From Luteimonas aestuarii (GTDB taxonomy: Bacteria; Pseudomonadota; Gammaproteobacteria; Xanthomonadales; Xanthomonadaceae), in contig NZ_SMTF01000002.1 in NCBI RefSeq assembly GCF_004357985.1, positions 186,001 through 250,000 of the forward strand: a stretch of 64,000 nt of DNA, in the 5' to 3' direction. Positions 59,304 to 64,000 of this stretch are shown in pieces. The notes below the pieces were generated by a model. That model was not told the origin of the DNA and made no database searches. It saw only the letters and a program-made list of their open reading frames with translations. The translations under genes were made by a program, and so were the position numbers. Every line of letters begins with the position of its first letter. Within the stretch, counting starts at the first letter, position 1.

Positions 59304-60248
59304 TCACATGAAATCGACGCTGCCGAGGAAGACCTGGCCACGGCGCCGGCAGCAGGAGTACGGCCGCCACAAGGCCCAGGCGTAGTCGCCTTGCTGGGCC
59401 TGCACGCGGGTGCGGCTGTGCGGGAAGACCACGCAACTGTTCGAGAGCGTGGGCGTCAGCTCCTGCCACTTGCCCGTCGAGGCGTCGGTCTCCATCAGCG
59501 CGCCGGCCGGCCAGTAGCCGTCGCGGGCGTTGGCCAGCAGCGGCTGGTACACGTGGATCTGGCCGCGGCGCGTCACGATGTCACCCGCACGCTGCGCGAC
59601 CACGGCACCGCTCTTGTAGTCGTCGGTCTGGTGCAGGAAACCGCCACGCGGATAGACGTTGCCCCACAGGTTCAGGCCGGCGCGCGTGCCGATCTCGCGC
59701 CGTCCGGGAATCAGAGCTTCGGGGTAGAACGCTTCGGGGATGTTGTAGCGCCAGGCGATGGTATCGAGCGTGCTCAGCAGGTAGGGCATGAAGGCCGTGC
59801 CCGCACCCTCGCAGGAGTAGCCGGAGGTGGCGGCGAACTGGCTGAACACCAGGCCGGCGGGGTGGCCGATCACGTCAGCGTTCTTGAACTTCGCCAGGTT
59901 GTTCTCGTTGTCGTGGTTGGTGGTGCCGTCGCCGCCGGCCTTGGCGGTCGGATTCGGCATGCTCATCGCCCGCACTTCCAGCCAGGGGTTCTCACCCGTG
60001 TTGCTGTAGCTCGACACGACGGCATCGGGCACGTAGTGGCGTACCTTCACCGAGGTGCGCACCGAGCAGCCGAACGGCGTGCAGTACAGCCAGTAGCAGA
60101 TGCCGACGACACGGTACTCCAGGCAGTCGGGCGACAACGCCGAAGAGACGATGGTGGCGGTGTTCAGGGCGAACGCCGAGGTGGCCGCGCCCAGCATCAG
60201 CGAGGCGACGATGGCGCGCAGGCGCCGGGAAGTCATCAGGCGGCTCAT
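59304..60248 (-). CDS. Integrating conjugative element protein, TraU-like
   Basis: This 314-residue exported protein fits the TIGR03756 family (PFL_4710 type), related to TraU. A signal peptide (about residues 1-27) is followed by a cysteine-bearing, tryptophan-rich body (CLEYRVVGICYWLYCTPFGC). It overlaps the next upstream gene by four bases and lies 10 bp before the PFL_4711-type gene. Confidence 0.88.
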   Translation of the reverse strand: MSRLMTSRRLRAIVASLMLGAATSAFALNTATIVSSALSPDCLEYRVVGICYWLYCTPFGCSVRTSVKVRHYVPDAVVSSYSNTGENPWLEVRAMSMPNPTAKAGGDGTTNHDNENNLAKFKNADVIGHPAGLVFSQFAATSGYSCEGAGTAFMPYLLSTLDTIAWRYNIPEAFYPEALIPGRREIGTRAGLNLWGNVYPRGGFLHQTDDYKSGAVVAQRAGDIVTRRGQIHVYQPLLANARDGYWPAGALMETDASTGKWQELTPTLSNSCVVFPHSRTRVQAQQGDYAWALWRPYSCCRRRGQVFLGSVDFM

Positions 60249-60691
60249 GGGCGTGCGCTCCGGTAGGCGTCGATGCGCGCGACGGCGCGGGCCACGTCGG
60301 GCTCGCCGTAGACCACGTAGCGCCGATCGACCACCACAGCAGGGATCTTGACGATGCCCAGTCCCCAGGCATCGGCGACGCCCTGGTAGGCCTGGCCGAT
60401 TCGGCGCTGCAGGTCGGCGCCGCCATCGAGCAGCCGCTGCCGTACCAGGGCCTCCGCCTGGGCTGGGTCAGCGGGCAGGTGCGCCGTGAGTTCGGCCTCG
60501 ATGTGCGCCGGCTGGTCCAGCTCGATGACACGCACGCCGGCCAGGGCCTGCACCGGATGACGGCTGTCGGTGACGACGAGCACGTCCGCCGCCACCGCAG
60601 CCTGGCTGAACATGAACAGAACTGCCCACAGTCCGGGGGCAATGCTGATGATCAGCAGCTGGGGCGAAGCCCTGAAGAAGGGGGCCGGCAT
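60245..60691 (-). CDS. Integrating conjugative element protein, PFL_4709 type
   Basis: This 148-residue protein fits the TIGR03757 family (PFL_4709 type), related to TrbC/TraW. A signal or anchor helix (about residues 14-35) precedes a soluble domain with the VVDRRYVVYGEPDVARAVARIDAYR end. It is the most upstream transfer gene seen on this strand; the genes normally found beyond it (VirB4-like ATPase, coupling protein) are missing. Confidence 0.87.
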   Translation of the reverse strand: MPAPFFRASPQLLIISIAPGLWAVLFMFSQAAVAADVLVVTDSRHPVQALAGVRVIELDQPAHIEAELTAHLPADPAQAEALVRQRLLDGGADLQRRIGQAYQGVADAWGLGIVKIPAVVVDRRYVVYGEPDVARAVARIDAYRSARP

Positions 60692-62588
<1,897 letters not shown>

Positions 62589-62641
62589 CGGCAGCCTGTG
62601 CCAGGGCGGCTCCCATCGCTCGAGTCAGATCTGTCATGGCT

Positions 62642-64000
<1,359 letters not shown>

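Overview
The window is high-GC DNA that looks like a gammaproteobacterial chromosome of the Xanthomonadaceae/Lysobacteraceae (Lysobacter, Luteimonas or Thermomonas type). This placement is an inference from gene content: a gap, pgk, pyk and class I fba cluster, a DUF2339/DUF3999 pair, an OmpW porin, a lipoprotein-type RND adaptor, a GDSL autotransporter esterase, and GC-rich stem-loop repeats. No rRNA is present to confirm it.

Positions 1-31200 are host core genome. It holds an S1/P1 nuclease and OmpW; a glycolytic block on the + strand (gap, pgk, pyk, class I aldolase) with a two-gene membrane unit (DUF2339, DUF3999) between gap and pgk; a small secreted protein; an AI-2E-type permease; an SDR-cysK pair; a two-gene RND efflux pump; an AGCS symporter coupled to a TrmH-type methyltransferase; an M28 peptidase; mscL; an FAH-family hydrolase; a small Rieske protein; an SLC13/TrkA-C permease; trmB; thiG and thiS; and a GDSL autotransporter. 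Two long-stem palindromes of one family lie at 21717 and 27894.

At 31204-31277 is tRNA-Gly(CCC), followed at once by a P4-type tyrosine integrase. This is the left end of an integrative conjugative element (ICE) of the ICEclc/PAGI-2 type. From 31.3 to 60.7 kb the element carries cargo and part of a conjugation machine. The cargo is: an intact four-gene QatABCD anti-phage system; a mercury operon (merR divergent from merT-P-C-A, with a decayed merB behind merA); a divergent redox cluster (MarR-type regulator and GNAT on one side; thioredoxin-fold protein, cytochrome P460-type c-haem protein, TlpA-like redoxin and PLP-binding YggS on the other) with two near-identical 21-bp palindromic operators; a phage-like XRE/Ner switch beside a small membrane protein; an IS21-family insertion with 21-bp repeats; a LysR-like sensor lacking its HTH; and an XRE regulator. 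The transfer part is a MobH relaxase (TraI), an AbiEi/AbiEii pair, DUF3742, TraG and three integrating-conjugative-element proteins.

At about 60.7 kb the expected coupling protein and T4SS ATPase genes do not appear. Instead, about 380 bp of unassigned DNA leads to a frameshifted and truncated thyA, then bioA and a partial ilvD of the ~560-residue type. This block is either foreign cargo or a rearranged junction. No second copy of the tRNA 3' end was seen, so the right end of the element is outside the window or lost.
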